Positions 22,822-34,472 are shown, numbered from the stretch's first letter. The stretch is DNA of 64,000 bases from Parastagonospora avenae f. sp. tritici 18332-5 (GCA_022559985.1 JAFJTR010000080.1:62001-126000); one strand, 5' to 3'. Notes: generated by a model from the letters alone, not told the origin. Numbers and translations are program-made.

Positions 22822-24548
22822 ATGGATCTCAACAGCCTCAAAGACCAAGTGAGCAATCTCACGCTCTATGACATCAAAGCGGGCTTCCGGAAAGCCCAGA
22901 ATGGTACGCTTCAACACCGGAAGTGCCAGCTGGCAGTTGCTGATGCGAAGTAGCGGTGATGAACTACACCGAGATGGAGGCCAAGGTGCGCGAGGCGACC
23001 AACAATGAGCCATGGGGTATGCGACATGCTGCTGGTTATATCAGCAGGAACTGACCGCGGCCAGGTGCATCATCGACAATGCTGCAGGAGATTGCCAACG
23101 CCACGTTCAATTAGTACGTACTGCTCCCATACCTTCCGTACTACGACTGACTTGACCAGTCAGCTGTTGAATGAGATCATGCCCATGATCTACAAGCGCT
23201 TCACCGAGAAGGCATCTGAGGAGTGGAGGCAGATCTACAAGGTACAGCGTTCGTCTCCTTGATCTTTTCCACGCTGACGGCATAGGCCCTGCAACTGCTC
23301 GAATTCCTTGTCAAGAACGGCTCCGAAAGAGTCATCGACGATGCGCGATCCCACGTCTCGCTTCTTAAAATGCTCCGGCAATTCCACTTCATCGACCAGA
23401 ACGGCAAAGACCAGGGCATCAACGTGCGCAATCGCGCCAAGGAACTTTCGGAATTGCTCAGTGATGTCGATCGCATCAGAGCTGAGCGAAAGAAGTCACG
23501 AGCAAACCGCAATAAATTTGGAGGTGTCGAGGGCGGAGCGGGCGCGGGCGGCTTCTCCGGTAGCGGAGGGTTCTCAAGCGGAGGCGGCAGCGGCAGTAGC
23601 AATAGATATGGTGGTTTTGGTAGCGAGTCGGCGGAGTACGGAAACTACAACGGAGGCGTGTATGGGGATGGGGGAGGTTTTGGTGGAAACACATCGAGTT
23701 TCAACGACACGCAGCAGCGACGGGACAAGTTCGACGAATATGACGAGTACGATGAGGGCGAGACCTCCAGCTCAGCACCCCGACGAAAAGAAGCGGCCCC
23801 AGCACCATCCAGGAGAGAACCAAAGAAGGAGCCCAAGGCAAAGGCTCCTGAGCCGGTCGCAGATTTGCTGGCTTGGGATGATGAGCCCGCGCCAGCTTCA
23901 ATTTCAGCGGGAAAACAGCCTGTAGCAGCGCCATCAAACGACTTCGGTGACGACGACGATTTCGACGACTTCCAATCAGCAGCCCCTCCTCCCGCTGCAA
24001 AGCCTGCTGGTTTCAACATTGCGCCGCCAGCTTCGACATCTACAATTACTGCTTCGACTCAGTTCGCCGCTCCACAGCCCCAATCTGGTGCGAACAACAA
24101 CAACTTCAACGACTTGCTAGCAACCGTATCACCACCACCTGCTGCGAACAGGATGATGTCCCCTCCAGCATCGACCCCATCGGCATTCTCCCAAACCCCT
24201 CAGCAGCCTTCAGGCTATCAAGCTGCTGGACCGAACTACTTTACGTCTGTTCAGATAGGTGCTTCGCAGTCAGGGAAATCGACACCTTCTGGCATGTCAT
24301 CGGGCGGTAAGATTGGAGCCGCAGCCCCCAAGAAAGCTGGCGGAGATGCATTTGCTTCGTTGCTAGCTGGCGCAGCGCCAAAGAAGGCAGCGACACCAAC
24401 ACAAAAGGTCACGATGGGTGATCTTGCGAAGCAGAAGACAAGTCAAGGACTGTGGGGTGCGCCTGCGTCGAGCTCGAGCACTCCTGCCGCGCAGTCTCCT
24501 CAATCTGGGTCGAAACCTGGCGGTGCCTTGGGTGATTTGCTGGGATAG
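22822..24548 (+). CDS. ENT3: ENTH-domain clathrin adaptor (epsin-related, Ent3-like)
   Basis: Adaptor that links phosphoinositide membranes to clathrin and AP-1/GGA at the trans-Golgi and endosome. Five exons: 22822-22903, 22954-23016, 23065-23113, 23160-23241 and 23286-24548. The four short introns are 50, 48, 46 and 44 nt and all phases agree. Product 512 aa. The ENTH domain fills residues 1 to ~160: MDLNSLKDQVSNLTLYDIK, NYTEMEAKVREATNNEPWG, MLQEIANATFNY, MIYKRFTEK..EEWRQIYK, LQLLEFLVKNGSERVIDDAR. It is followed by RNRAKELSELLSD and a basic RAERKKSRANRNK. The rest is disordered, Gly-, Ser-, Pro- and Ala-rich, with an acidic-phenylalanine stretch (DDDDFDDFQSA) of the type that binds gamma-ear domains in Ent3. 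The ENTH start and the acidic-Phe motif favour Ent3 over Ent1/2; no UIM is seen. Confidence 0.93.
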
Positions 24549-24818
24549 GCGGCCAGATTTGCATCAAAAGTTGGATTTTGGAGTGAGAGGAGTCTAGTAG
24601 ACGGAAATATAGTAGCCCTAGAGTGCATTCAAAATTGTTCCATACTGAATCACACTACAAGTCGTACCTGTTCATGCTTCGGAGCTCCTGTATTCTGATT
24701 GGCCCGACCCCTAATCTCCGCATCGCGCAGTCGCTCGTCTCGTCCTGTCTCCACGCGCCTCGCAGGGAACACCCAAATATCGTCCTCATGCCTTTTTGGT
24801 CCTGGTCGTAATGTTTCA

Positions 24819-26792
24819 ATGCAGCTCTCGCGTTTCTTCTTCACGATTGCCTGGCTTCTCGCTCCGGTAGCGCTGATCAGCACAACATGGCTTTACTTGT
24901 ATCCAATATTTCACGCTTGCGCGTTTCCTACACCGCCAGCGCACATAGATACCCAGGGCACGTCGAAGGCCCCATTTCGTCTCCTCGCACTTGGTGACCC
25001 CCAGCTCGAAGGCGACAGTTCCCTTCCCGATCCCAACGCCCCGCTCTTCCCCTCCCTTCGCTGGGTCGTGCAAGACTTGCAATATGCAAGGGCGCTCGAA
25101 ACAAGGCTGGACATTGTTAAAGAAGCGACTGCAGCTCTCGTCACAGAAGATCTGTGGAGATTAGTGAAAGGAAAGCGCAAGGCGATCGACCTCTGGGGCA
25201 ATGACTGGTATCTAGCCCATATCGTACGCCAGACCAGGTGGTGGACAGAACCAACACATGTTTCCGTCTTGGGTGACTTGTTGGGCAGTCAATGGATAAC
25301 AGACGGGGAGTTTGAGAAAAGAGCTAGGAGATACTGGAATGTGGTTATGAGGGGCTTGGAGGGGGTGCCGGGGAGGATTTATGGAATTAAGGAAGAAGAG
25401 ATTGTAGAAGAGGTGGCGGAAGAGAGGAATACCAAAGAAGCAATCGCGGAAGAATCTGCTAGGGGAGAGCTGTTGAAAGCAATTGAGGACGAATCAAAGA
25501 GCAGTGCAGGAGATGACGAGAATACGAAGGAGGAGCCAGACGAACAGAAACAGGAGGCAGTCGATGAAGCCAAGGAGGAAGAAGGAGCAAAACCTCTACG
25601 AACGCCTTCTTGGGGTGGAACGACAGAAGTTCTAGGAGCTGATCCACGTTGGGCGAAACGAGTCATCAATATTGCTGGCAACCACGACGTTGGCTATGCA
25701 GGCGACCTTGACATATCCCGAATTGCGCGGTTCGAAAAAGCCTTTGGAAGCGTGAACTGGGACATATGGTTCACATTGTCCAACACAACTGCCGACCAGA
25801 CGCCACCAGCTCTCCGCATTGTAGTTCTTAACTCCATGAACATCGACACCCCGGCATGGAACTTCGAATTGCAATCCGAGACTTACTCGTTCATGAACCA
25901 CATCATCTCCACGGCAAGGCCCGTGGAAGACAAGACGCATGCCACTGTCTTACTGACGCATATCCCGTTGGAGAAACAGCCAGGCATTTGTGTTGATAGC
26001 CCTCTATTCAACTACTTCGACGAGGGTCAGGGTCTCAGAGAGCAGAATATGCTAAGCGGGCATTCGAGTAAGACTATCCTCGAAGGTGTCTTCGGCATGT
26101 CAGGCAACCAATTCGCAGCTGGCAGCGGTATGGGAAGAAGGGGCATTGTGCTGAACGGCCACGACCACGAGGGTTGCGACACTATGCATTTCATACGACA
26201 AGAAGGCGTCAATGACGGGTGCAATGTCAATACCGTGAGAGGTGAGGAAGCGTATTGGCCTACGGTGACTTCAACACCTATCATCCAGCCAATAAATACG
26301 CCAGCGCCAGAAAGCTTCGACGTCTCTGCACCGAACCCATTTGCTATCTTGATATGCCCGAGACCGGTACAGGCAGAGCAGCCGCCTCCACCCGAACCCC
26401 AACCTACTGGCTGGCGCGCGCATCGTTTTCCCAATCGCCCCTTCTCAATCACATACGACCCCGTCGCCAACGCCTCATCTTGCACATCAATACAGCGCTC
26501 ACCCCACATTCGCGAGATTACGCTTCGCAGCATGATGGGCGATTTCAGCGGTCATGCAGGCTTCCTGAGTGCGTGGTTCGACAATGACAAAGGTGAACGA
26601 GGCGAGTGGGTGTTCGAATTTGCTAGTTGTGGAGTTGGTATACAGCATTGGTGGTGGGGAGTGCATAGCGTCGACTTTGCGCTGGTATTTATGATTGTGC
26701 TGGGGCTGGTAATGAAGGGTTGGGAAAGTATCAGGGGCAAGGGTGAAGGCAGGAAAGGCGTTGCTGCCAACGGGCAATCTACGAAAGCATGA
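24819..26792 (+). CDS. Cdc1/Ted1-like metallophosphoesterase, ER membrane
   Basis: 657 aa in a single exon. The frame is open upstream to 24699, but the first in-frame ATG is 24819 (MQLSRFFFTIAWLLAPVALI), which starts a membrane segment. Metallophosphoesterase signatures: LLALGDPQLEGD, VLGDLLG, IAGNHDVGY, LLTHIPLEK and LNGHDHEGCD. A second membrane segment lies near the C-terminus (DFALVFMIVLGLVMKGW). Cdc1, Ted1 and animal PGAP5 are Mn-dependent enzymes that remove ethanolamine phosphate from GPI-anchor glycans in the secretory pathway; the two-segment topology with a lumenal catalytic domain fits. Odd feature: an acidic, Glu/Lys/Ala-rich insertion at about residues 190-258 between the GD and GNHD motifs. 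Cdc1 and Ted1 cannot be separated here. Confidence 0.9.
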   Translation: MQLSRFFFTIAWLLAPVALISTTWLYLYPIFHACAFPTPPAHIDTQGTSKAPFRLLALGDPQLEGDSSLPDPNAPLFPSLRWVVQDLQYARALETRLDIVKEATAALVTEDLWRLVKGKRKAIDLWGNDWYLAHIVRQTRWWTEPTHVSVLGDLLGSQWITDGEFEKRARRYWNVVMRGLEGVPGRIYGIKEEEIVEEVAEERNTKEAIAEESARGELLKAIEDESKSSAGDDENTKEEPDEQKQEAVDEAKEEEGAKPLRTPSWGGTTEVLGADPRWAKRVINIAGNHDVGYAGDLDISRIARFEKAFGSVNWDIWFTLSNTTADQTPPALRIVVLNSMNIDTPAWNFELQSETYSFMNHIISTARPVEDKTHATVLLTHIPLEKQPGICVDSPLFNYFDEGQGLREQNMLSGHSSKTILEGVFGMSGNQFAAGSGMGRRGIVLNGHDHEGCDTMHFIRQEGVNDGCNVNTVRGEEAYWPTVTSTPIIQPINTPAPESFDVSAPNPFAILICPRPVQAEQPPPPEPQPTGWRAHRFPNRPFSITYDPVANASSCTSIQRSPHIREITLRSMMGDFSGHAGFLSAWFDNDKGERGEWVFEFASCGVGIQHWWWGVHSVDFALVFMIVLGLVMKGWESIRGKGEGRKGVAANGQSTKA

Positions 26793-27449
26793 TTAGAGGA
26801 GATGGCAAGAAGGCGACGGGCTGAATACAAAATGTTTACTGGATTCACTGCCCCCTGCTCAATCTCTCCAGACGTCGTGTTTAGCTGAAAGAGTCTGAAG
26901 GGGTCGGATCTGGGGTCGAAGCTACCCCGCAGCGCTACATGGTGCGGCGTGAACCTAGTTCGTACCTACCACATCACTTGAGCATAATTCGACCATCGTG
27001 ATTCGTTCTCTGGATTGTTTTTGGTACTGGTGTGTCTTAACAGACTGCATGGATAAGTAAGTGTCAGGCGCTGCGTGCGACTAGGTGCATGCCACGGACT
27101 TGTTCCGCCCTTCAAGTCTCGAAAGAAGCACCAAGGTACGCGTGGCTTTGTGTGATTGAGAACGACGAAGCCATGCGATTTAAGATACAATAAACGCAAG
27201 ACACTCGCTCGAGGAAGGGTAAACAGCGATGCTGAGTCATAAGATGCCCATCTGGGACCTGCGGTGCCGTATGACTGGAGCGTCAGCGAATGTAAGCCTC
27301 TCCGACAACCCGAGGAGCCGCTGCGGAAGAGGCGCGGGGTCGTTCCGATGCCTTATTCCTATAGCTATGATGGTGCATAAGATGTATGATCGGACGTTGC
27401 GTGACTTCTGCTCGACACTCCAAAACGGTTCCGCAAAGTACACTCCATC
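26793..27449. other. Intergenic, promoter region of the GMC oxidoreductase
   Basis: About 660 bp. Short overlapping frames on both strands, none supported. Confidence 0.5.
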
Positions 27450-29369
27450 ATGTCTCTCGAACGCGTCGATTCTGTGGATCCTTCTGAGATCTACGATTAT
27501 ATCATATGCGGGTGAGTTCACATCACACCACCTTGTTATTCTGGAAGAACACTCATTGACTTCATAATAGTGGCGGAACATCAGGCTGCGTGATAGCCAG
27601 TCGTCTCGCTGAAGACCTCAACGCTAAGATACTCGTCCTTGAAGCCGGTCCAGATAATGCGGACCTCGAGAACGTGCACATGGCAGGTGGATGGAGCAAG
27701 AATTTCGATTCTGAGACAGACTGGAACATTGTGACTGAGCCTATGGAGAAGGTCGATAACCGAAGGGTCAATTGTAGTCGAGGAAGATTCTTGGGAGGCT
27801 CGAGTGGTGTCAATGGAACGCTTTGTATTCGTGGCACGAAGCAGGATTATGATGATTGGGGACTGGATGAGTGGAACGGCGAGAAGATGTGGGAGTATAT
27901 GAAGAAGGTACGTGCTAGATTTTCGTGATTTGAACAGCGACTGACGATAGACACAGTCGGAAACATTCCATCCCAAAGAGTGGCACAAGCAAGACGATAG
28001 TGTACATGGCACTTCGGGCCCTCTCCATACCGAGCCACACGATCTTGCTCCCATCTCCGAGCGTGTCAGAGAGAGCTTAGTAGACGCTGGTCTTCCATAT
28101 CATGCTGACATGTTCTCTACAGGCGAGACGCCGCACGGATGCGGCGATGTCCCGCGAACTGTACACCAAGGTCTCCGCAGTACCGCGGCAGACTTCATCA
28201 CCAAAGGCTATCACCGTGAGAACATCACCATCAGAACCTCCGTTACCGTGGATAAAATTATGTTTTCAAACGATAGTTCCAGCGAGCCCACGGCCACTGG
28301 CGTGTCAACGATCTCAAAATCAGGTGCAAAGATCGAGTACCAAGCGCGCAGAGAAGTTATCCTTACAGCCGGCGCGTACTGCAGCCCGCCGGTCCTGATG
28401 CGCTCTGGCATCGGCCCCAAAGAACAGCTCGAGAAACTCAACATTCCCGTCCTTGTAGACTCACCAGGGGTAGGAGAAAATCTTCAAGACCACGTCCTAT
28501 GCTTCATCTTCTACGAAGTCAGTGAACCAAACCTGACGAACGACCATCTCGCCTACCATGACAACGCTATCTCCTCATCATACGAGCTGTGGAAAGAAAA
28601 GAAGACAGGTGTACTTTCGACATTCCCTTTCGGAATCTTCGGATACGCTCGTCTCGATGAGCGCCTCAAAGACTCAGAGCTATGGCAAAACGCCAAGAGG
28701 GAAGACGGCCGAGATCCCATGGGCCTCACCAAAGACCAACCCAACATTGAATTCTGGAACACTGAGCTCTATGGTGGCCCGAAGCAATATAACGATTTCC
28801 CAGTCAACTATAAGCACGCCTTCGCTATGTGCACTCTCCTCTTCAACCAGCACTCCCGCGGCAGCGTGACTCTCAAGACGACCGACCCGTTTCAGAACCC
28901 CGTCGTCGATCACGCGTACATGCAAGACCCGCTAGACATGCTCGTAATGTCCGAAGCATGTCGCTTCGCCAACGAAATCATCATGCGCGGCTCCGGCACA
29001 AAAGACATCATCAAGGGTAGTTGGCCTGCTGATCTCGCACATCATGAATTCACGAATCGAGAGGATTGGGAGCCGCATGTGAGGAAACACGCAACGACTT
29101 GCTATCATGCGTCTGGGACGTGCAAGATGGGTAAAGAAGGAGACAAGATGGCCGTGTTGGATAGTCGGTTGAGAGTCAAGGGAGTCAGGGGCTTGAGAGT
29201 CGCGGATGTGTCTTCCATCCCGCGGGTGAACAACGGACATACGCAGATGGTGGCGTATGCGATCGGAGAAGGTGCGGCTGAGATAATTAGGGAGGATGCG
29301 AAGAGTGGGGGAGCGAGGGGGAGTGGGGGCAATGATTTTCTGAAATTGACTCCTGAGATGAAGGGTTGA
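27450..29369 (+). CDS. GMC-family FAD oxidoreductase (AA3-like), intracellular
   Basis: 603 aa in three exons: 27450-27511, 27571-27907 and 27957-29369; introns are 59 and 49 nt. The first intron splits the FAD-binding GxGxxG motif, which reads YDYIICGGGTSGCVIASRL after splicing. Further GMC features: VLEAGPDN, the GRFLGGSSGVNG FAD-contact block, TAGAYCSPPVLMRSGIGP (second GMC signature), NLQDH, and the C-terminal catalytic HASGTCKMG and NNGHTQMVAYAIGEGAAE. GMC enzymes oxidise alcohols, sugars or choline using FAD. No signal peptide, unlike secreted aryl-alcohol oxidases and glucose dehydrogenases, so it probably acts inside the cell. The substrate is unknown. A Gly/Ser-rich segment near the C-terminus is a minor oddity. 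Confidence 0.93.
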
Positions 29370-30722
29370 AGGGTTGAGGTTCAGTATACCAGAATTGTAC
29401 CGACATGTCAGGCTCAGATTGCTGTTCTACTGCACATGAGTTTGGCCGATGGAGATTCAGCACCCTTCGCGAGGCTAATTGAATCGATTTCTTCTCAGAC
29501 TACCCCTGCAACTTTCCGTCTGTCAAACTCATGTGCGATAGATGCGTAAGGTACCTGAATCTTCTTTTGAATAACCGACAGAACTATGCAGTAGTGGGAG
29601 CGGTACGAATAGCACATCCGGGAATGGCAATCCATCCCGCCTACCATTACGAGCATTGCTCTCACCGTGCGCTCGCCTGGGTTAACAAAATGAGAGCATC
29701 CTAGCTAGACCGCCGAACATTGTTAGCTTCCCATTGGAGCCGTTGCTGTTATCCACGGTCACCGGTGAACGGGTTGCTAAAAATGTGAACGTATGAACTG
29801 GTCCAATTGTCTAAGTCAGAGAGGCTAACAATGAGTCAGATTTGTCTACCTAGGTACATAATTGAATAACATGGCTTCTTCGGCCCGCATCGTGTCACTG
29901 TAATTTGATGCCGTGGACCGTGCATCTCACACAACCGCTTCACGGAGTCGCCGCATAGATTGTACGGACCGAATCTAAGTCTAGGCAAAAATGGTATGTT
30001 AGAAGGGCGGTCTTAGTCTAACAGTACCCACACCGCGGCCCGTTTGGACTTTTTGACCACAGCATCTAGGCCGCGCTTGCATGTGTATTTCAGCCTCACG
30101 GGCTTCGGTCCCCCCGGTCAGTTGTAATGAACGCTCAATCTTGTCTAGCGGACTTGACGCCCCTTTCTCTACGCGTGACGTGCTTTTCAAACTACAAGTG
30201 CTCTTGGTTTTGCTCTGGAGGACCGTGCAGGACCTTTAGGCTTATACAACAACTGAGATCCGGAAATTGTGTCACTCGTCTTACAATTTAGCCCTTGTGA
30301 CCTTTGACGATGAGGGCGGTGCCAGTCACTGTTCTGCCTCAACGATCGACACCTTGCCAACCGGAACGGCTCCGAGGCTAAGTACAGCCACATCCAGTCA
30401 CAACACAAGAGGTCCTCGGTTATGACCATCCGACATGTTGACTACGCTATCAAGTAGACGGCGGAGCAGGCTAAGCCTTGAAAAAGCTTAGCGAACCCTA
30501 AGCTCTTCAGCCGCTGACATTCTCCTGGGTCGGATTACCCTTTTCGGCGTTCCAGATCGACCGGGTGGGTCAAATGGATCTATTCCGCGATCTGCAGGGC
30601 TGAGTAGTGAATGTCTAAGAATGGAACGTTTTGGGGAGATAAAGGATGATGTTAGAAGTCGGGCAGTTTGCTCATTCCATCAGTACATATGACAACTAGC
30701 CAAGTTCGCAACCCAGATCGCC
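29370..30722. other. Intergenic, no supported gene
   Basis: 1.35 kb between the GMC gene and the ZZ-finger gene. One inverted repeat (GCTAAGC/GCTTAGC, 9-nt loop) lies at 30470-30492. I saw no tRNA B-box and no coding frame of note. Confidence 0.5.
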
Positions 30723-32795
30723 ATGTCGCAACATCACCCACAACAACAGGATGATCCATACGGTTATGCGCAGTCCAACAGCGAATATCAGGTACCATAT
30801 AGCAACTACAAAAATACTACTGGTCCAATTATTACCCATCAATCTCAGCACGGTCAGGCAAAAAGCTCTCCATATGGTCACGATCACTCCTCCAACGTCC
30901 CGAACAATTTCACACAAGGCGCAAGCCCTCAATACGCCCAATCATCGCCGGCGCATTCTTATGCGCAGGACTCACCAGCCCATTCTTATACACAGGCATC
31001 TCCAGCTCGATATCCATCACCGTCTCAGTATCCAACTTCACAGCCGTATTATCAAGCCTATACACAGGCTCCCAATACTTCCGCGAGTCATCAGCTACCA
31101 CACTGGACATATCATACGCCACCTGCCAGCGCATACCCACTGAGGGCACCAGTAAATACACTAAGTCACACGGCAACTTCGTCTGTTTACACTCCAGCGT
31201 TAGCCAGCACAAACTACCTTACCCCTTCCATGTCAACGCCATATAACCATCAGGTTACATTTCCATTACAATATTCCCCTGCACCGAACTCGAACTATCT
31301 TCACCCAGCAGCCTCTGTCCCCAACCAATATTCACCGCGCCAATATCAATCAGCACCACCTTACTCCGGGGCTACAACCCCGACCTACCCACAAGAGTCG
31401 CCAGCAACCCAGCCCATCAACCACGCGGATCCACCTCTACCTCATGTGGTTCCTCATTCGAGCGGCTCACCGAACCTAGATATAAGTAAGCTCAGCCTGA
31501 CTCGGAAGTACAATGCCATGCTGGCCTTGCACTGGTTGACATGTGATGGATGCGGCGCTAGCCCTCTGAGAGGTGACCGGTGGCGGTGCATATCGTGCAC
31601 GGACTACGATTTATGTGAGACATGTCACGATAATAAGATACATAGTCATCACCGATTCGAAATGATACCTTTTCAGTGCGAGACGCACGACTGTTACTGC
31701 GATGGCTGCCCAGGTGAAAACAAGGATCGACTCCTCGTTGGTCCGCGATATATCTGCCTCACACACCCCGACAAAGACTGGTGCGAACGTTATGTGAACG
31801 CGGGCAAGGCATGTGCGGGCCCGTTCAAGATTGAAAAGCAGACAGAGCTGGGCTTTCAACTTGAAAGAGATCGGTGTCTGCCCATGCCTCAAGAATGGTC
31901 GCGAGACTTAAGGCCAGCCGTTGTGACCTATAGCGTTGACGGAAAGGGTCCAAGTCCCCGCTGGTTCGATACTCATGGCATCTACGAATGGTTCGATACA
32001 CCCCTCCGTCAACGAATGACCACTTACGTCGCTCCGAAGTTCAAAACCGTCCGCGAAGAAGCCAAAGGCAAACTTGGTCGCGACGGCAAGGTCACTCATG
32101 ACATCTTCTCGATCGCATCCGACGGCAAGCAAATAAAGCACTATACTTTTCTTGAGCGCATCGACATGAAACATAACGTCGCGACCAGCTATACGTTCAA
32201 GTCACGCAAAGGTGCTGGCACAACGCCAAAATTTACAAACGAGACCAACGAGAATACTCTGGAGTTCGTCGATCCTGTCACCAGTGCAAGGTACTGCTGG
32301 GTAGGCAATCAACGTTTCAGCACACTGAAAGAAGAGCGCTATGACTTCCAGCGCAACGCACTCTTTCAGATACATGCCAATGGCGGACGTACAATGTTAG
32401 TGGATTGGACCTGGCACGATGGGAATGATAAGATTGTAGATTCGGCCCTCACGATCCGCGACACCACTGTCTGCCATGCACTCGTTATTGCTAGTTTGAC
32501 CACACTGCACTCATTCCATTGGGATATCATACGGGATAAGTTCAAGGCCAATGAGAAGGGTGTGAATGAAGCGCAGTGGATGGCAAGGCTGACACCGCTG
32601 GGCATGCAGAGGTATTGGCATGCTATGGACTTTGGTGAAGAGGCAGCTGCTGACGCCGCAGCCCCTGTTGCTGTTCCTACGAAAAAGCAAGGGATGAGTA
32701 AGACGAAGAAATTGTCTTCGTTCAATGGTGTGCTTAAGGGAGCGACAGTTGGTATGGGATTAGCTGGAGCAATCGTCGGGGCACAGAGCGGGTAA
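30723..32795 (+). CDS. ZZ-type zinc-finger protein with prion-like N-terminus
   Basis: 690 aa, single exon, ATG in good context (CGCCATGTC). Residues 1 to ~250 are rich in Gln, Ser, Pro, Tyr, Asn and His, with imperfect repeats such as SPAHSYAQDSPAHSYTQ; such composition resembles prion-like or condensate-forming regions. A ZZ finger follows at about 269-316: CDGCGASPLRGDRWRCISCTDYDLCETC, then HSHHRF. A second Cys/His-rich segment (CETHDCYCDGCPG through CERYVNAGKACAG) at about 319-370 may bind another metal. The C-terminal half is a folded-looking domain I do not recognise, including a WTWHDGNDKIVDSALTIRD stretch. The protein ends in a glycine-zipper-like tail (KGATVGMGLAGAIVGAQSG). ZZ fingers usually bind protein N-termini or modified histone tails; the role here is unknown. 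Confidence 0.88.
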   Translation: MSQHHPQQQDDPYGYAQSNSEYQVPYSNYKNTTGPIITHQSQHGQAKSSPYGHDHSSNVPNNFTQGASPQYAQSSPAHSYAQDSPAHSYTQASPARYPSPSQYPTSQPYYQAYTQAPNTSASHQLPHWTYHTPPASAYPLRAPVNTLSHTATSSVYTPALASTNYLTPSMSTPYNHQVTFPLQYSPAPNSNYLHPAASVPNQYSPRQYQSAPPYSGATTPTYPQESPATQPINHADPPLPHVVPHSSGSPNLDISKLSLTRKYNAMLALHWLTCDGCGASPLRGDRWRCISCTDYDLCETCHDNKIHSHHRFEMIPFQCETHDCYCDGCPGENKDRLLVGPRYICLTHPDKDWCERYVNAGKACAGPFKIEKQTELGFQLERDRCLPMPQEWSRDLRPAVVTYSVDGKGPSPRWFDTHGIYEWFDTPLRQRMTTYVAPKFKTVREEAKGKLGRDGKVTHDIFSIASDGKQIKHYTFLERIDMKHNVATSYTFKSRKGAGTTPKFTNETNENTLEFVDPVTSARYCWVGNQRFSTLKEERYDFQRNALFQIHANGGRTMLVDWTWHDGNDKIVDSALTIRDTTVCHALVIASLTTLHSFHWDIIRDKFKANEKGVNEAQWMARLTPLGMQRYWHAMDFGEEAAADAAAPVAVPTKKQGMSKTKKLSSFNGVLKGATVGMGLAGAIVGAQSG

Positions 32796-32924
32796 TGAGT
32801 AATGACGATTTTTCATCTTTGGTTCTTTGATGTTGCATTATTGCGCGTAGGCACAGCCTAAACTTGTTGCTAATTAAGAAGATATTGCCTCACGATAGCT
32901 CTGTATCATTATTCCACCTCTCTT

Positions 32925-33200
32925 ATGTCCCGACAAAATCCCATTAAGACAGAACAAGACCAAGAGCCCCTATCACAACTAGTCCCACCACAACTAGAGA
33001 CACTGCCACGACCTCAGCAACAGGAACCCCGCATAGGCTTAAGAGAAGGTCAAGTCGATCTTTCAAGATACGTTGGGGGTCTTATAAAGAGCTTCCGAAC
33101 AGTAGACCTGTCAGAAATGGCCAGTGATAGATATTCCTGTGGTACTAGGACGGACAAGGGTGGCATCTGGCCATTCAATCATCAAGTAAAGATCACCTGA
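32925..33200 (+). CDS. Possible small protein, 91 aa
   Basis: ATG-initiated frame, Gln/Pro-rich start (PLSQLVPPQLETLPRPQQQ) and no known domain. It lies 130 bp after the ZZ-finger gene. No intron or paralog supports it. It may be translated or may be chance; the frame is only moderately long for the local composition. Confidence 0.25.
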   Translation: MSRQNPIKTEQDQEPLSQLVPPQLETLPRPQQQEPRIGLREGQVDLSRYVGGLIKSFRTVDLSEMASDRYSCGTRTDKGGIWPFNHQVKIT

Positions 33201-33756
33201 TACCACCCGCGAAGCACTATCGCCGCCCGCGATACATGTAGAGAGTCCATGTAGCTATCTCAATGTCACTCGTACTACACGATGATCCTGTATTGTAAAA
33301 CTCAAGCCGCTTTCGAGTCGTGAGACTTTGCCATCGCCTTATTTCGTTTGTTGCTTTACTCAGCCCTAGATACATTTTCCGCTATAACCAGCGCTCTTGC
33401 ACTTCCACTCGCTTACCGGTTAGAGGGAATCACCTGGATCGGGTTGATATACCTTCTCTCCCAGTGTTATCTCAGCCAGTTTGCCGTGCAAACAGCCGGA
33501 AAGTGCAGATGAGTGTGCCATGCAAACAATCGAAAGTCATGGTCACCCACCCCAAGCGGCGCCCTAGCTCCTCTAAGTATATAATCCTTAGGTCTACCGC
33601 TCCTATAATCTCTCTCTACTCTACCTACGCATAGTCAACCGCAAGACTCGACTCGAATTGAAGTAAGCACATGATCCTTTCTCATCCAAGATAATTGACT
33701 AATCTTCGATCAGCTATCCTACTTTACTTACAAGCAGAGCGCTCAAAATCGTCATC
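33201..33756. other. Intergenic, 5' flank of the 202-aa hypothetical gene
   Basis: No supported gene. Pyrimidine-rich stretches (TCTCTCTACTCTACC near 33611) occur upstream of the start, as is common in fungal promoters. Confidence 0.4.
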
Positions 33757-34472
33757 ATGTCGAACAGCAACCAGTTCACTTTCCGTGCTCGCCGTCTCGA
33801 GAGCGAAACAGCCACTCTGCTTGAGACCTACGGAGAGGCCGATATCAAACAGTTCTACCGATACAACTTGCCGAAAATGCAAGACCACCACCCAGATCTC
33901 CTCGAAGCCAACCACGACTTCGGACCCATGATTGAGGAAGCCGCCCGCCTCAACGAGAAAATCGTACGCAGATCTCAACTTCTTTTTCAATCATCAGTCT
34001 GCTGACATATTTTCAGGACTTATTCGACGCCAACCCGGCTCTGCTTGACCAGTTGATCTTCGGCATACAGTTCCCAGACCTTTGTCACCTTGCCGTTGCC
34101 GAATTCGTCCACGACAAGGGACTCATCGCTCTTCTCCTCGTGCGCCACTTTAAACATAAGGGCGGCCTCGTGCTACCTCCCCTCAAGGTTGCGCAGAAGC
34201 TTTCCGAAGAGCATGCTGAGCGCCTGACACGACATATGGCTGCTGGAGGCCCATATGTCCCTATGCACTATCCCAACTGGTGGGCCTCAAGAGACTTTTG
34301 AATCAAGATTGATGACAACTGATAACAATGTAGGCGTCAGGCAAATACGGTGGCCGTTCTTCCGGACCGTATTCAGCCATCCCGTGGTACTACAGGGCGT
34401 GTAGGTCTTGGTGCAGGTGGCCTTGGTGCTATTGGCAATCACCACGCTCGCCGAGGAAATGGTGGGAACTGA
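33757..34472 (+). CDS. Hypothetical protein, three exons, 202 aa
   Basis: Not recognised. Exons are 33757-33963, 34017-34279 and 34334-34472. Intron 1 is 53 nt (GTACGC..TTTTCAG) and intron 2 is 54 nt (GTGGGC donor, CTGATAAC branch, GTAG acceptor). Skipping intron 2 would end the protein early at WASRDF; splicing gives a frame-consistent C-terminus that is Gly/Arg-rich (RGTTGRVGLGAGGLGAIGNHHARRGNGGN in pieces). The body is helical and soluble-looking (FRARRLESETATLLETYG, PMIEEAARLNEKIDLFDANPALLDQ, LCHLAVAEFVHDKGLIALLLVRHF). The RG-rich tail could bind RNA, but this is a guess. Consistent phase across three exons makes a real gene likely. Confidence 0.68.
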
